Part shown: positions 1-9,260 of the stretch, piece by piece
Layout: every line of letters starts with the position of its first letter
Numbering within the stretch: position 1 is the first letter of the stretch
NCBI GenBank assembly: GCA_035276685.1
Contig: DATELK010000199.1
Span: 1-64,000, forward strand
Origin: JACVRN01 sp035276685
GTDB taxonomy: Bacteria; Acidobacteriota; Blastocatellia; Pyrinomonadales; Pyrinomonadaceae
Direction: 5' to 3'
DNA length: 64,000 nucleotides
The notes under the pieces: generated by a model
What the model was told of the DNA's origin: nothing
Seen by the model: only the letters and a program-made list of their open reading frames with translations
Database searches by the model: none
Program-made: the position numbers and the translations under genes

Positions 1-582
1 CTCAAGACGGCCCGTGTCCATGCCTTCGCGCTGCAAGTTATCGAAAGCCCTGCGCGAGCGCCCGGCCCAGCGGGAGGTCAGCTCCATGCTGGCCCGCGCG
101 ACTTCGTGCGTGGCTTCTCCGGGCGCGCACTCGTCAAAGACCATCACGATGTCTGAGCCGAGCGCCGCCTGAACCTGCATGGAGACTTCGGGCGAGAGAA
201 AGCGCAGCCCGCCGTCCACGTGCGAGCGAAACTCCGTTCCCTCCTCCGTAATCTTGCGAAGCGCGCCGAGGCTCCATACCTGAAAGCCTCCCGAATCGGT
301 CAGAAGCGCACGCTCCCAGCCTATGAACTTGTGTAGCCCGCCGCAGGCGCGAATCACCTCAGCGCCCGGCCTGAGCCACAGGTGATAGGTGTTGCCCAAG
401 ATGATGCGCGCGTCCAGCTCTTCGGACTCAAGCGCCTCGAAGCGCGTGGCCTTGACAGTCCCTGCCGTTCCGACAGGCATGAAGACAGGCGTCTCTATCA
501 GCCCGCGCCTCGTCCTCAAAAGCCCGGCACGCGCATGCCCCTCCCGCGCCGCAGTCTCAAATCGAATCGCCTGTTCGTTCAT
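1..582 (-). CDS. tgt: tRNA-guanine transglycosylase (Tgt), partial
   Basis: N-terminal 194 residues of a tRNA-guanine transglycosylase; the rest lies left of the window (the family is about 375 residues). The enzyme swaps guanine 34 for preQ1 in tRNAs with GUN anticodons, in the cytoplasmic queuosine pathway. The visible part carries TPVFMPVGT at about residues 31-39, GNTYHL at 63-68, the DSGGFQ block with the active-site aspartate at 96-101, and DECAP at 150-154, all diagnostic of Tgt. The ATG at 580-582 starts the conserved region directly (MNEQAIRFET). It lies downstream of the sensor kinase on the same strand but is separated from it by a long perfect hairpin, so the two are probably not freely co-transcribed. 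Confidence 0.93.
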   Translation of the reverse strand, partial: MNEQAIRFETAAREGHARAGLLRTRRGLIETPVFMPVGTAGTVKATRFEALESEELDARIILGNTYHLWLRPGAEVIRACGGLHKFIGWERALLTDSGGFQVWSLGALRKITEEGTEFRSHVDGGLRFLSPEVSMQVQAALGSDIVMVFDECAPGEATHEVARASMELTSRWAGRSRRAFDNLQREGMDTGRLE

Positions 583-619
583 TAGACTTTTGGAGTACCA
601 GATTTTTAAGGCAGATTCA

Positions 620-699
620 AACAGGGATGGACAGGATGAGCAGGATAAAGAAGAAATAGCTGTTCTGCTTTTATCCTGCTCATCCTGTCCATCCCTGTT
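620..699. repeat. Dispersed hairpin repeat, copy 1 (30-bp perfect arms)
   Basis: The arms 620-649 and 670-699 are perfect 30-bp inverted repeats around a 20-nt loop. Each arm is built from 9-bp units of the type GGACAGGAT. The element begins 7 nt after the stop codon of the sensor kinase and precedes tgt. Two relatives occur in this window at 4038-4118 and 32897-32975; the loop of this copy is the reverse complement of the copy 2 loop, with one mismatch. It is likely a REP/BIME-like element acting as an RNA hairpin (terminator or 3'-end stabiliser), although no U-tract follows. Confidence 0.85.
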
Positions 700-705
700 A
701 ATTTC

Positions 706-3700
706 TTAGTGAAGGGTTTGACGCTGGCGCAGGCTCTGCGAGTTTGCTTCTTTTGTGTCCGTCTGCAAGTCGCTCTCTTCCACCATGAGAACACGAAAGC
801 GCTCCGCGCTGATGACGGGCAGGTGAACGGTGAAGGTCGCGCCGCGCTCCTCGCTCTTTGCTTCGACGTGACCGCCGTGAGCCTCCACCAGCTCTTTGAC
901 GAGAGCAAGGCCGATGCCGAGCCCGCCGTGCCTGCGTCTGGACGAAGCGTCCGCCTGACGGAAGCGGTCGAAGACGAAGGGTAGAAAATCCGGCGGGATG
1001 CCTTCGCCCGTGTCCGAGACTTCTATCACTATCCAGCGAATAGCTTCGCTCTCGTCATCGTTGATGAGGATGCCCGTGGAGTCTATGAGCCTTGAGCGCA
1101 CGCTTATGGTTCCTTCGTCGGGCGTGAACTTGATGGCGTTGTTCAGGAGATTCCAGAGCACCTGCTGTATGCGCTGCGCGTCGGCAACGGTCTGCGGCAG
1201 CCGCTCGTCAAGCGTTACTTCAAGATGTTGGCGGCGCTGCGAGACACTTTGACGCACGGCCTGCGTGGCCTCTTCTATGGCCTCGTTGATGTCGCAGGGC
1301 CTGCGCTCAAGGTTCAGGCCCCGCCGCTGTATGCGCGACAGGTCTAGCAGGTCTGAGATGAGCTGCGTGAGGGCGGTCGTGGAGTTTCGTATGACCTCTA
1401 TGCCGTCCGAGAACTCTTCGTCCGTCTCTATCAACTCGTTCTCCGACAGAAGCTCTACCCAGCCCTTGATGGCCGTCAGAGGCGTGCGAAGCTCGTGCGA
1501 GAGCGTGGCGAGAAACTCGTCTTTGAGCCGGTTGGCCTCGCGCAGCTCCGTAATCAGCCGCGCGTTCTCAAGCATGGAGCCTACCTGAGTGGCCACGGCC
1601 GTCAGTAGGTCTACGTCGTCTTCGGCCCAGCGCCTGTGGCTTCGCGTCTGGTGCGCGCTGAGCATTCCTATGACGCGCCCCTGGTGAATGATGGGGACGG
1701 CAGCGAGGCTCTTCAGGCTCAGCCGCTCAAGCAAGTCCTCGAAGCCTACAGCGAGAGGATGCTCGCTCATGTCCGTGACGACAAGCGGCTGGCGGTGCGT
1801 TCTAATCCAGTAAGGCACGGGCGTGCGCTCCCTGACCTCTTCGTCGCCCGCGATGGAAGCCACGCCCTTTCGGCACCACTCGCCGAAGTAGTCGGCGCGC
1901 TCGTTATCCGCAAAGAGCATGGCGACGCAGCGGTCTGCGTCGAGGATTTCGCCCACTCGCCCCACGACTACGGAGATTGAGTCTTTGGGGTCTGTCGCGC
2001 GCTGAAGTATTAGGAGCAGCCGGTTGACTATGGCTTCGCGCTCGGCCTGGGCCTGAATGGTCTTGAAGAGGCGCGCGTTGGCGATTGTCTCTGCGGCCTG
2101 CGCGGCGAAGATTTCCAGGAGCCTCATGTCTCGCTCGCGGAAGCCGCCCGGACGATTCGCAACGTAGATGAAGCCAATCAACTCTCGCTTGATTCTCATG
2201 GGCACGCTCAGGGCCGAGCGAATCTGGTAGCGCGTGACGAACTCCGAGTCAAAGCGCTCGTCCGTGGCAGGGTCGTTCGAGAAGAAGGGCTCGCCCGTCT
2301 GGTGTATGTAGGCGTCTGAGCTTTCCCGGCTGAGCTTGAATTGAAAACCCTTCGTCATGCTCGGCGGTGTGTTGTAGCCGGGAGCTTCGGCGCGCACCAT
2401 GTCCTGTCTTCTATCGTAAGTCGCAATCAGGCACATCTCGCCGCCGACGAGCTGCGCGATTGATTCGGCGAGCGTGCCGTAGATTTCCGCCGTGTCTGTC
2501 AAAGTCGAGAAGACGCGAGAGATTTTATAAAGCCCTTCAAGCTCTTCGCTGCGGCGACGGCTGACGCTGTAGAGCCTCGCGTTCGTCAGCGCCACGGAAA
2601 TCTCTCTCGCTACCGTCCCTAGGAGCTTGGCGTCTTCGGCCGTCCACTCTCGTTGCTCGCCCGCCGTTGAGTGAAGCTCGACCAGCCCGCGCGGCACGCC
2701 CGAGGTAAAGACGGGCGCGGCCAAAAGAGACCGCACGCCCAGAAGTTGATAGAGACTGCGAAGCTCGCTCTCCTCAATCTCTTCTATATCGGCGACGGCC
2801 ACGGGCTCTTCGGAAGAGAGGACGCGACGCGCGTAGGCGCTCGAAGCGAGCGGCACGCGATGCCCGCGCATGGAAGGCACGCCCGCGCCCGACAGGAACT
2901 CGTAATCGACCAGCGCGTAAGACTCTTCGTAATTATCGAAGAGGCTTATGTGGCAGCGGTCTGCACGGAGCGCGTGGCCAAGGTCGTCAACCGTCTCCTG
3001 TAGCACGCTCGAAGGGTCTAGCGAGCTTGAGAGGCGTCGTGCTATGCGCGCGGCCAGCTCTTCGCGCTGAGCGGCCGACTCCATCTCGCGCGAGCGCCGC
3101 TCGGCCTCTTCCAGCAGCAGTACCTTTTCGATGGCTATCGCGAGAGGCGCGCCCAGACGTTCGAGCGCCAGAAGATGTTTTCTCTCAAATGCGTCTTTGC
3201 GACGGCTCGTCAGGTTCAGGCTCCCTATGGCGCGGCGCATGGAGAAGAGCGGGCAGCAGACGGAAGAGCGAAAGCCTTCCTGCTCAAGGTCTGCGTGCGG
3301 GTTAAAGCGCTTCTCTTTCGTGAGGTCTGAGATGACTACCATCTCGCGGCGCGAGAGCGCGAACTCCGTCACGGAGCCCTGCATCGGCGCGACCGCTCCG
3401 ATTGAGAGAGAGCCCTTGTGCTCGCCCGATATGGCAAGCACGCGAAGCTTACGTCCGTCGTCTATTGATAACGCAATCGAGGCTCGGTCGAAGGGCACTA
3501 GGGCGCGCATCTGCTCCGAGGCCCTGTTGAAAACGTCGTCAATCGTGCGGCTGCTGTTGACGGCCGCGACGACTCGGTTGACCACCTCAAGCTGCTCCGT
3601 TGCCTCTCTGAGATAATCAAAGAGCGCGCTCATCTCTGCGCTCGTGACGACATCCTGCTCCGCGTCCTGTCGCCCCTGCTGATTGAGAGACCTGACGATG

Positions 3701-3996
3701 CAGAGCAGCGCCGCGCGTCCATCCCAATTGCACCCCAGCCGCTCTATGCTGACGTGCACGGGATGCTCGCCGTTAACGAAGAGCGTCGCACGCTCGTAGC
3801 GACCGTCTTCATCCTTGCCGTCAAAGTGCAGAAGCGTTGAGACGGGCGTGCCCCGGACGTTGGAGCAGGTGCGAACGGCCAGTGCCGCGAAGCTGTCGTT
3901 GCAGGCCTCTACGCGCCAGCCCTCTTCATCAATGACCAGCGCCGGGTCGCTCATGTGCTCGAACAGCGAGACGAAATCTTTGTCGGGAGTGCTCAT
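706..3996 (-). CDS. Multi-GAF sensor histidine kinase
   Basis: A 1096-residue soluble histidine kinase. In order: a PAS-like domain (about 5-110), four GAF-type domains (about 140-295, 320-480, 490-640 and 655-800), a HisKA dimerisation/phosphoacceptor domain with the H-box LSHELRTPLTAIKGW (His834), and a HATPase_c domain with N-box NLLNNAIKF, G1 DTGEGI and G2 GGLGIGLALVK. No transmembrane segment is seen, so it should sense intracellular ligands or redox state through the GAF array. No response regulator lies next to it, so it is an orphan kinase here. The stacked GAFs resemble cyanobacterial and acidobacterial hybrid-like kinases, but there is no receiver domain. The tail after HATPase is polar and unlike any domain. 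It is flanked on both sides by copies of the same hairpin repeat. Confidence 0.93.
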   Translation of the reverse strand: MSTPDKDFVSLFEHMSDPALVIDEEGWRVEACNDSFAALAVRTCSNVRGTPVSTLLHFDGKDEDGRYERATLFVNGEHPVHVSIERLGCNWDGRAALLCIVRSLNQQGRQDAEQDVVTSAEMSALFDYLREATEQLEVVNRVVAAVNSSRTIDDVFNRASEQMRALVPFDRASIALSIDDGRKLRVLAISGEHKGSLSIGAVAPMQGSVTEFALSRREMVVISDLTKEKRFNPHADLEQEGFRSSVCCPLFSMRRAIGSLNLTSRRKDAFERKHLLALERLGAPLAIAIEKVLLLEEAERRSREMESAAQREELAARIARRLSSSLDPSSVLQETVDDLGHALRADRCHISLFDNYEESYALVDYEFLSGAGVPSMRGHRVPLASSAYARRVLSSEEPVAVADIEEIEESELRSLYQLLGVRSLLAAPVFTSGVPRGLVELHSTAGEQREWTAEDAKLLGTVAREISVALTNARLYSVSRRRSEELEGLYKISRVFSTLTDTAEIYGTLAESIAQLVGGEMCLIATYDRRQDMVRAEAPGYNTPPSMTKGFQFKLSRESSDAYIHQTGEPFFSNDPATDERFDSEFVTRYQIRSALSVPMRIKRELIGFIYVANRPGGFRERDMRLLEIFAAQAAETIANARLFKTIQAQAEREAIVNRLLLILQRATDPKDSISVVVGRVGEILDADRCVAMLFADNERADYFGEWCRKGVASIAGDEEVRERTPVPYWIRTHRQPLVVTDMSEHPLAVGFEDLLERLSLKSLAAVPIIHQGRVIGMLSAHQTRSHRRWAEDDVDLLTAVATQVGSMLENARLITELREANRLKDEFLATLSHELRTPLTAIKGWVELLSENELIETDEEFSDGIEVIRNSTTALTQLISDLLDLSRIQRRGLNLERRPCDINEAIEEATQAVRQSVSQRRQHLEVTLDERLPQTVADAQRIQQVLWNLLNNAIKFTPDEGTISVRSRLIDSTGILINDDESEAIRWIVIEVSDTGEGIPPDFLPFVFDRFRQADASSRRRHGGLGIGLALVKELVEAHGGHVEAKSEERGATFTVHLPVISAERFRVLMVEESDLQTDTKEANSQSLRQRQTLH

Positions 3997-4037
3997 AAAA
4001 ACTCGATTATCAGAGGCAAAGCCGAAGCTAAGAATCT

Positions 4038-4118
4038 AACAGGGATGGACAGAGATTGTCAGGATAAAAGCAGAACAGCTATTTTTTCTTTATCCTGTTC
4101 ATCCTGTCCATCCCTGTT
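4038..4118. repeat. Dispersed hairpin repeat, copy 2
   Basis: The arms 4038-4068 and 4089-4118 form an imperfect inverted repeat of the same 9-bp units as copy 1. The loop matches the reverse complement of the copy 1 loop at 19 of 20 positions, so this copy is inserted in the opposite orientation. It starts 25 nt after the der stop codon and lies upstream of the sensor kinase, again between two genes on the same strand. Confidence 0.82.
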
Positions 4119-4142
4119 AATTCGCTTTCTCATATCGCAGCT

Positions 4143-5621
4143 TTAACCTCCGGCCTCCGCTTTCCTAATCTTCTTCTTGTGTCGCTCAATGAGGCGCAGG
4201 GGCGTGGCAAAGAAGTCGAACTCTTCGCGCAAACGATTCAGCAGGTATCGCTCGTAGGAGAAGTGCAGCCCGGGCCTGCCTCCGGAGGTAAAGACCACGA
4301 AGGTTGGAGGACGCACGCCCGCCTGCGTCATGTACTGCACGTGCAGGCGCGAGATGCCGCCGCGTCCGGGCGCGGGCGCTCCGCCTCCGCGCGGCTGCGA
4401 CACGTTGCGCTCAAAGAAGGCATTCAGTTGTGAAGTGGGGATGCGGCGATTGCGCGCTTCCCTTGCGCGCAAGGCCAGGGGCAGGATTCTTTCGACGCGC
4501 TGGCCCGTCAGGGCCGAGATGAAGATGACGGGTGCCCAATCAAGGAACTTCATCTTGTCGCGCAAGTCTCGCTCGAAGGCTGCGGGCGTTCCTGTCTCTT
4601 TGTCAGGCACTGCGTCCCACTTGTTGACGCAGATGATGATGGAGCATCCCGCTTCAAGGGCATAACCGGCTATGTTCGCGTCCAGCGCCGTGACGCCTTC
4701 CGTGGCGTCTATCACGAGAAGCGCCACGTCCGCGCGCTCAAGGCTCTTGCGCGCCATGATGACCGAGAGCTTTTCGGCCATCTCGTCCGTCTTCCCCTTG
4801 CGCCGTATGCCAGCCGTGTCAACGATGCGAAACTTCTCTCCCTCAACTTCCAGTAAGGTGTCCACGGCGTCGCGCGTAGTGCCCGCCAGTGGCGAGACTA
4901 TGACGCGCTCTTCGCCAAGCAGCCGGTTCAGGAGCGAAGACTTGCCCACGTTAGGGCGGCCCACAATCGCCAGCCGCAACTCACGCCTCGCCCCCCCCTC
5001 TTCATCTTCCACTGTTCCTTCAGTCTCTTCAAAGCCAGCGACGATTGCATCAAGCAGGTCGCCCACGCCGTCGCCGTGCTCGGCAGAGACAGGAACCACT
5101 TCGTCGAAGCCGAAGCGAAAGAACTCGCCTGCGTCGGCCTCAAGGCGCATGGCGTCAGCCTTGTTGGCCGCGACCAGCACGCGCTTGCCCGTGCCGCGCA
5201 GGAGCCGCGCCAGCTCTTCGTCGAGCGGCGTCGTGCCGCGTCTTACGTCCACCACCCAGATGAGCGCCTGCGCTTCGGAGATGGCGGCCGAAGCCTGCTT
5301 CAATATGTTCGCGGGGATGACGGCATCGTCGTCCGGCACGATTCCGCCCGTGTCCACTACCTTAAACGTGCGCCCGGCCCACTCCGCCTCGCCGTAGATG
5401 CGGTCGCGCGTAATGCCCGGCTCGTCGCCGACGATGGCGCGGCGCTCTCCCGTCAGGCGGTTAAAGAGCGTGGACTTGCCAACGTTAGGACGGCCCACTA
5501 TGGCCACGAGCGGAAGCGCGCGGCGCACTTCTAGCGCGTCCGCGTCCTGCGCGGAGACGTTTGCGCCCTCTTCCGTCGCGGCCCCTTCTTGTATCTCTTC
5601 AGAGTATTCTTCGCCCGGCAT
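4143..5621 (-). CDS. der: Ribosome biogenesis GTPase Der (EngA)
   Basis: An essential double-GTPase that binds the 50S subunit and acts in its late assembly. From the chosen start the protein has 492 residues: an acidic N-terminal extension (1-35), G domain 1 with P-loop GRPNVGKST (about 43-51), an acidic linker, G domain 2 with GRPNVGKSS (about 218-226), and a C-terminal KH-like domain ending in a lysine-rich tail. Both G domains keep DTGGI/DTAGI and NKAD/NKWD motifs. The reading frame is open to 5729, but those 36 extra residues look non-conserved and that ATG has no ribosome binding site. The ATG at 5621 (MPGEEYSEE) has CCAGGG upstream, though the spacing is long. It is divergent from the methyltransferase gene. 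Confidence 0.93.
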   Translation of the reverse strand: MPGEEYSEEIQEGAATEEGANVSAQDADALEVRRALPLVAIVGRPNVGKSTLFNRLTGERRAIVGDEPGITRDRIYGEAEWAGRTFKVVDTGGIVPDDDAVIPANILKQASAAISEAQALIWVVDVRRGTTPLDEELARLLRGTGKRVLVAANKADAMRLEADAGEFFRFGFDEVVPVSAEHGDGVGDLLDAIVAGFEETEGTVEDEEGGARRELRLAIVGRPNVGKSSLLNRLLGEERVIVSPLAGTTRDAVDTLLEVEGEKFRIVDTAGIRRKGKTDEMAEKLSVIMARKSLERADVALLVIDATEGVTALDANIAGYALEAGCSIIICVNKWDAVPDKETGTPAAFERDLRDKMKFLDWAPVIFISALTGQRVERILPLALRAREARNRRIPTSQLNAFFERNVSQPRGGGAPAPGRGGISRLHVQYMTQAGVRPPTFVVFTSGGRPGLHFSYERYLLNRLREEFDFFATPLRLIERHKKKIRKAEAGG

Positions 5622-5814
5622 CTCTAAAATCCCTGGTTCAAACTTTGGGCAAGATTTTGGTGGGATGAAAGAAAATGTCAAAGGCAAGTTTAGCGCGCAC
5701 GACGGCGCGCCTGCAAGTATTTCTCTCATAAAGGAGCCGTTGCGTACTATTATTAAGGAGCAAACGGGGCTTTGTTAATTCTTGTGGCGTGAGAAGGGAG
5801 AAGAATCTTTTTCC

Positions 5815-6603
5815 ATGAAGGTGCGTGAGCATAACCGTGACGCGTGGGACAGAGAGGTCGAGCGCGGCAACGAATGGACGCGGCCCGTGGGGCCGGAAGA
5901 GGTAGCCGCAGCCCGTCAGGGGCGCGTAAACGTTCTGTTGACGGAGACCAAGCCAGTCCCGCCAGAATGGTTCCCTGCGCTTAAGGGTCTGGACGTTCTC
6001 TGCCTCGCTTCCGGCGGCGGGCAGCAAGCGCCCCTGTTCGCAGCCGCAGGCGCTCGCGTCACGGTCTTCGACAACTCTCCGAAGCAGTTGGAGCAGGACA
6101 GGCTGGTTGCGGAAAGAGAAGGGCTTGAGCTTAAGACGGTAGAAGGCGACATGCGAGACCTCAACGCCTTCGCGGACGAAAGCTTCGACCTCATCTTTCA
6201 TCCCTGCTCAAACCTCTTCGTGCCGGAAGTGCAGCCCGTCTGGCGCGAAGCCTTCCGCGTGCTGAGACGGGGCGGTACGCTCCTCGCAGGCTTCGTCAAC
6301 CCTGTGCTCTACATCTTCGACCTTGAGCTGAGCGACCGTGGCATACTGAAAGTCAGGCACAAGTTGCCATACTCGGATTTGACGAGCGTCACGGAAGATG
6401 AGCGCGAGCGCCGACAACAGAGCGGCGACGCCTTCGAGTTCGGCCACACGCTCACGGAGCAGATAGGCGGGCAGGTTGAGGCGGGCTTTCTCCTCACAGG
6501 CTTCTACGAAGATCATCACCGCCAGCTTGAGCTGGCTAAATACACGCCCACGTACGTAGCGACTCGCGCCGTGAAGCCTCCGAGGCCAGACCGCGAGTGC
6601 TGA
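5815..6603 (+). CDS. Class I SAM-dependent methyltransferase
   Basis: A 262-residue methyltransferase of the Methyltransf_11/25 type. Motif I is LDVLCLASGGGQQ followed by an acidic strand end in VTVFDNS (about 52-82), with a VEGDMRDL motif II and a 'RVLRRGGTLLAGF' post-motif III. The fold binds S-adenosylmethionine; the substrate cannot be read from sequence. The N-terminal segment NRDAWDREVERGNEWTRPV is typical of a bacterial subfamily of unknown substrate. The frame opens with a TTG at 5782, but the ATG at 5815 is preferred because GAAGGGAG lies upstream and the conserved region starts with it. The intergenic region shared with der (5622-5814) must hold divergent promoters. Confidence 0.88.
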   Translation: MKVREHNRDAWDREVERGNEWTRPVGPEEVAAARQGRVNVLLTETKPVPPEWFPALKGLDVLCLASGGGQQAPLFAAAGARVTVFDNSPKQLEQDRLVAEREGLELKTVEGDMRDLNAFADESFDLIFHPCSNLFVPEVQPVWREAFRVLRRGGTLLAGFVNPVLYIFDLELSDRGILKVRHKLPYSDLTSVTEDERERRQQSGDAFEFGHTLTEQIGGQVEAGFLLTGFYEDHHRQLELAKYTPTYVATRAVKPPRPDREC

Positions 6604-6688
6604 TTCTGCTTGAGCCGGATTGAGCTTTGGAACATAATCGGTGCCGCAGTCAGAGTTGTTTCTTCTATAAGCTGTAGAGGTGGCGCGT

Positions 6689-7147
6689 ATGTACTGTCAA
6701 CAATGCGGGGCGGAAGTCGGAGAGGCAAAGTTCTGTCGCAAGTGCGGCACGCCAACCGGCACCGCGCCGCTCCCATTACAACAGACAGCGCCCACCGCGC
6801 TCCCCGATTATGAGAAGGGCTTCAAAAAACTTTTCCTAGGCCTGGCCTTCCTGATAATAGCCGTCTTCCCTCTCTTTAGGGGCGGAGGCTTCTGGTGGTG
6901 GATGCTCTTTCCGGCAGTCCCTTTGCTGGCAGCAGGCCTAGGCGAGTTCGCTCGCGCACGCCACACCGCCTCCCTTCCACCTGCGCGCTCCGCGTCACTC
7001 ACGGCCGTACAGTCGCAGACTGCCCTGCCTCCGCCGCAGCAAGAGCTGCCGCGCGCAAGAGACACCGCCGAGCTTGGGCCGCCGCCGCCCAGCGTGACCG
7101 AAGGCACAACCCGCATCCTTGATAAAGAGAGAGCACGCAGCGAATAA
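6689..7147 (+). CDS. Zinc-ribbon membrane protein
   Basis: A 152-residue protein with an N-terminal zinc ribbon (CxxC at residues 3-6 and 18-21, zinc_ribbon_2 type), a linker, one or two closely spaced hydrophobic segments (about 50-85, rich in Phe/Trp/Leu), and a Pro/Ala/Gln-rich C-terminal tail. No enzymatic domain is visible. Such proteins are common and uncharacterised in Acidobacteriota. The ATG at 6689 is chosen over the in-frame GTG at 6680 because GAGGTGG sits at a proper distance upstream. yraN starts 4 nt after its stop, so the two are co-transcribed. Confidence 0.75.
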   Translation: MYCQQCGAEVGEAKFCRKCGTPTGTAPLPLQQTAPTALPDYEKGFKKLFLGLAFLIIAVFPLFRGGGFWWWMLFPAVPLLAAGLGEFARARHTASLPPARSASLTAVQSQTALPPPQQELPRARDTAELGPPPPSVTEGTTRILDKERARSE

Positions 7148-7151
7148 AAAG

Positions 7152-7673
7152 ATGCGCTGGCGAATCTTAGACCCTAGAACGTGGAAGCTCGAGAAGCCGA
7201 CTGTCCCTGAGACGGAGATTGCGCCGCATCTCATGCTCGGCCGTCGCGGAGAAGAGCTGGCAGCAGAGTTTCTGGAAAGCTCTGGCTATAGACTCGTCGC
7301 CTCCAACTTCAAGCTCCCCGTAGGCCGCTCGCTACGCGGTGCCGTCGTTCAAGCAGAGATTGACTGCATCGCCTACGAAGGCCGCACCCTCTGCTTCGTT
7401 GAAGTCAAAACGCGCTCGTCCACCTGGTTCGCCACCCCCGAAGCAAACGTAGACCTGCGCAAGCAGCGCCAGATAACACGCGCCGCGCGAGTCTACCGCC
7501 GCCTCTTAGGCCTGACGGACGAGCCGCACCGCTACGACGTCGTCACGGTCGTCCTCCCACCTGCGGAAGGCTCACGCGCCCCCGTTCCCAAAATTGAGCT
7601 GCTGCGGAATTTCTGGACGGACGAGAAATTCCGCAAGCGCCGCTGGACGACGAGCGCCTACAGCGACTTCTAA
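7152..7673 (+). CDS. yraN: YraN family (UPF0102) nuclease-fold protein
   Basis: A 173-residue member of the UPF0102/YraN family, which has a restriction-endonuclease-like (Holliday-junction resolvase-like) fold. Visible features are GRRGEELAAEFLESSGY, AEIDCIA and the catalytic-type strand FVEVKTR, giving the D...ExK arrangement of the PD-(D/E)xK superfamily. The biochemical role is not settled; a nuclease or recombination function is expected by fold. An insertion, KLPVGRSLRGAVVQ, separates the GYRL strand from the AEID motif, longer than in typical YraN. The frame opens upstream at a TTG inside the preceding gene (7119), but the ATG at 7152 gives the expected N-terminus. Confidence 0.88.
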   Translation: MRWRILDPRTWKLEKPTVPETEIAPHLMLGRRGEELAAEFLESSGYRLVASNFKLPVGRSLRGAVVQAEIDCIAYEGRTLCFVEVKTRSSTWFATPEANVDLRKQRQITRAARVYRRLLGLTDEPHRYDVVTVVLPPAEGSRAPVPKIELLRNFWTDEKFRKRRWTTSAYSDF

Positions 7674-7697
7674 TCACATCATGGCTGGCGGCCTCGC

Positions 7698-7725
7698 TTG
7701 ACAAGCGGACGCGAATCCGTAGAAT
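7698..7725 (+). promoter_or_regulatory. Sigma-70-type promoter of the tRNA pair
   Basis: TTGACA at 7698-7703 (a perfect -35) and TAGAAT at 7720-7725 (-10), with a 16-nt spacer. The first base of tRNA-Gly lies 15 nt after the -10 box. No other gene is in position, so this should drive the tRNA-Gly/tRNA-Cys unit. Confidence 0.75.
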
Positions 7726-7740
7726 TAGGAGTCCGCTTAT

Positions 7741-7813
<73 letters not shown>

Positions 7814-7825
7814 TCTGAGCTAGAC

Positions 7826-7891
7826 GAGGGCGGAGGGATGAAGGATGAAGCTAGGTCATCGCCTTATTTCATCCCTCGGCCCTCCGCCCTC
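7826..7891. repeat. GC-rich hairpin between the two tRNAs
   Basis: GAGGGCGGAGGG (7826-7837) pairs with CCCTCCGCCCTC (7880-7891), and inside it GGATGAA (7843-7849) pairs with TTCATCC (7868-7874). It fills most of the 97-nt spacer between tRNA-Gly and tRNA-Cys. It may be a processing signal or another dispersed hairpin element; its sequence differs from the 9-bp-unit family described above. Confidence 0.7.
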
Positions 7892-7908
7892 ATCCCTATT
7901 CCCTTTCC

Positions 7909-7992
<84 letters not shown>

Positions 7993-8104
7993 TACAACTT
8001 AGCGACAATCTGAAATCTTCTCTAATAACCCACTGTAGTGAAGGCGTTTTATAGCTCTTTCAAACTCTGGAATGCTCAAGCCGAGATTATCAGTAAATCT
8101 TCAC

Positions 8105-9247
8105 TCACTTTACTACTCTGATCTTTCGGCTGCCTATACCAATTTGATCGCCAAATGTAATCACGTTTACAGTGATAACATACTCTCCAGGCGCGAGGCT
8201 TGCCAATTCAACCGGAAAGTTGAAAGGCAAATAGCCCCTTTCTTCTTCCGCGTAGAAAACATTGTTAACAAAGAGGATGATTTCAAACTGCTGATTAGAT
8301 ATAACGTCCTTGTCTTCTTCGGCGGCGGCGACCCTCACCAGTAAGTTCCCTTTCACCGCGGGGATGTCGTTGGCCTCCGAAGTTCCAAGCTCTGGAAAGG
8401 ATAGTTTGACTTTGAAGGCGCGGTCGGTGACGCGCGATTTGAAGAAGTGCGGAGAAATCTTCCGGCCATTCGTCATAGCACGTTCTGCTTTGACAGGCCG
8501 GGGCGATTTCAAGCTGGCCTTGTAAGCGCGGTAGTCGTATTTTTCGTTGCCGACGGTAATGACACTGGTTTCCGGCAGAGTCATGTAGGAGAGAATCAAC
8601 AGATAGTTGGGGACGTTTAAGACATCTATCAGATTGTCCTCGTCTTTACCGTTCCAGTATTCGGTGATCTCGCCGGCCACACGCGGTTGCCAGTCCACCA
8701 CAGTCTTCAGAAGCGCGCTACCGGGTACGCCAGCACGCATGAGTACGCGTGATGGTTGGGATAACTTATAGGTCAAAGTCCCAGTCTCCCGGCTGACACC
8801 GCCCTGGGTGATGTCTGCGGATTCGCCGCCACTGAAGGTAATCGGATCATATACGACTTTTTGGTCAGAACTATCCACAGCCTCCACGCAGAAGAAGTAA
8901 GCTTCATTTGGTACTATAGCGCCATCCAGGTCTTTTCCGTCCCAAGTCTCTTTGTTCTGTCCGACCTTCCGGGGGCTCTCCTCGGCAAGTGTCCGCACGA
9001 GCTGCCGGTCGGCGTCGTAGATGTTGATGCTGACGCGCGCGTCGCGCGGGATGCTGTAGCGAAGTTCAAGCTTGTCTCCGCGAGAAGGATTGAAGGAAGT
9101 GGCTGACGTAGTAACATTGTAGATGCTAAGCCCTTGGGAATTCTGGGGCGCGGCACCTGGGCCGGGCATAACTATCTCCATCTTCTCTTTAACGCAGGCA
9201 AGCAGTCCAAGACCCAGGATCAATAGCATTGCCACTTGTTTCTTCAT
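8105..9247 (-). CDS. Lipoprotein with FlgD-Ig-like domains
   Basis: A 380-residue secreted lipoprotein. The N-terminus MKKQVAMLLILGLGLLACVKE is a type II signal peptide with lipobox LLAC. Two FlgD-Ig-like beta-sandwich modules follow, recognised by 'SINIYDADRQLVRTL...' with ETWDGKDLDG (about 70-115), and by 'RVLMRAGVPGSALLKT...' with EYWNGKDEDN (about 165-220). The C-terminal third is a further beta-rich region. FlgD-Ig modules usually cap extracellular or cell-wall proteins, so a structural surface role is likely; no catalytic motif is seen. It is the last gene of the minus-strand cluster beginning with the PKD protein at 18.4 kb, which carries the same type of module, and lies 13 nt from the TolB-like gene. 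Confidence 0.8.
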   Translation of the reverse strand: MKKQVAMLLILGLGLLACVKEKMEIVMPGPGAAPQNSQGLSIYNVTTSATSFNPSRGDKLELRYSIPRDARVSINIYDADRQLVRTLAEESPRKVGQNKETWDGKDLDGAIVPNEAYFFCVEAVDSSDQKVVYDPITFSGGESADITQGGVSRETGTLTYKLSQPSRVLMRAGVPGSALLKTVVDWQPRVAGEITEYWNGKDEDNLIDVLNVPNYLLILSYMTLPETSVITVGNEKYDYRAYKASLKSPRPVKAERAMTNGRKISPHFFKSRVTDRAFKVKLSFPELGTSEANDIPAVKGNLLVRVAAAEEDKDVISNQQFEIILFVNNVFYAEEERGYLPFNFPVELASLAPGEYVITVNVITFGDQIGIGSRKIRVVK

Positions 9248-9260
9248 CAGAACATCCTCC

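Noticed and set aside
4672..5397. 241-codon plus-strand frame opposite der
   Set aside because: Ser/Arg-rich antisense shadow of a conserved GTPase gene, with no recognisable domain.
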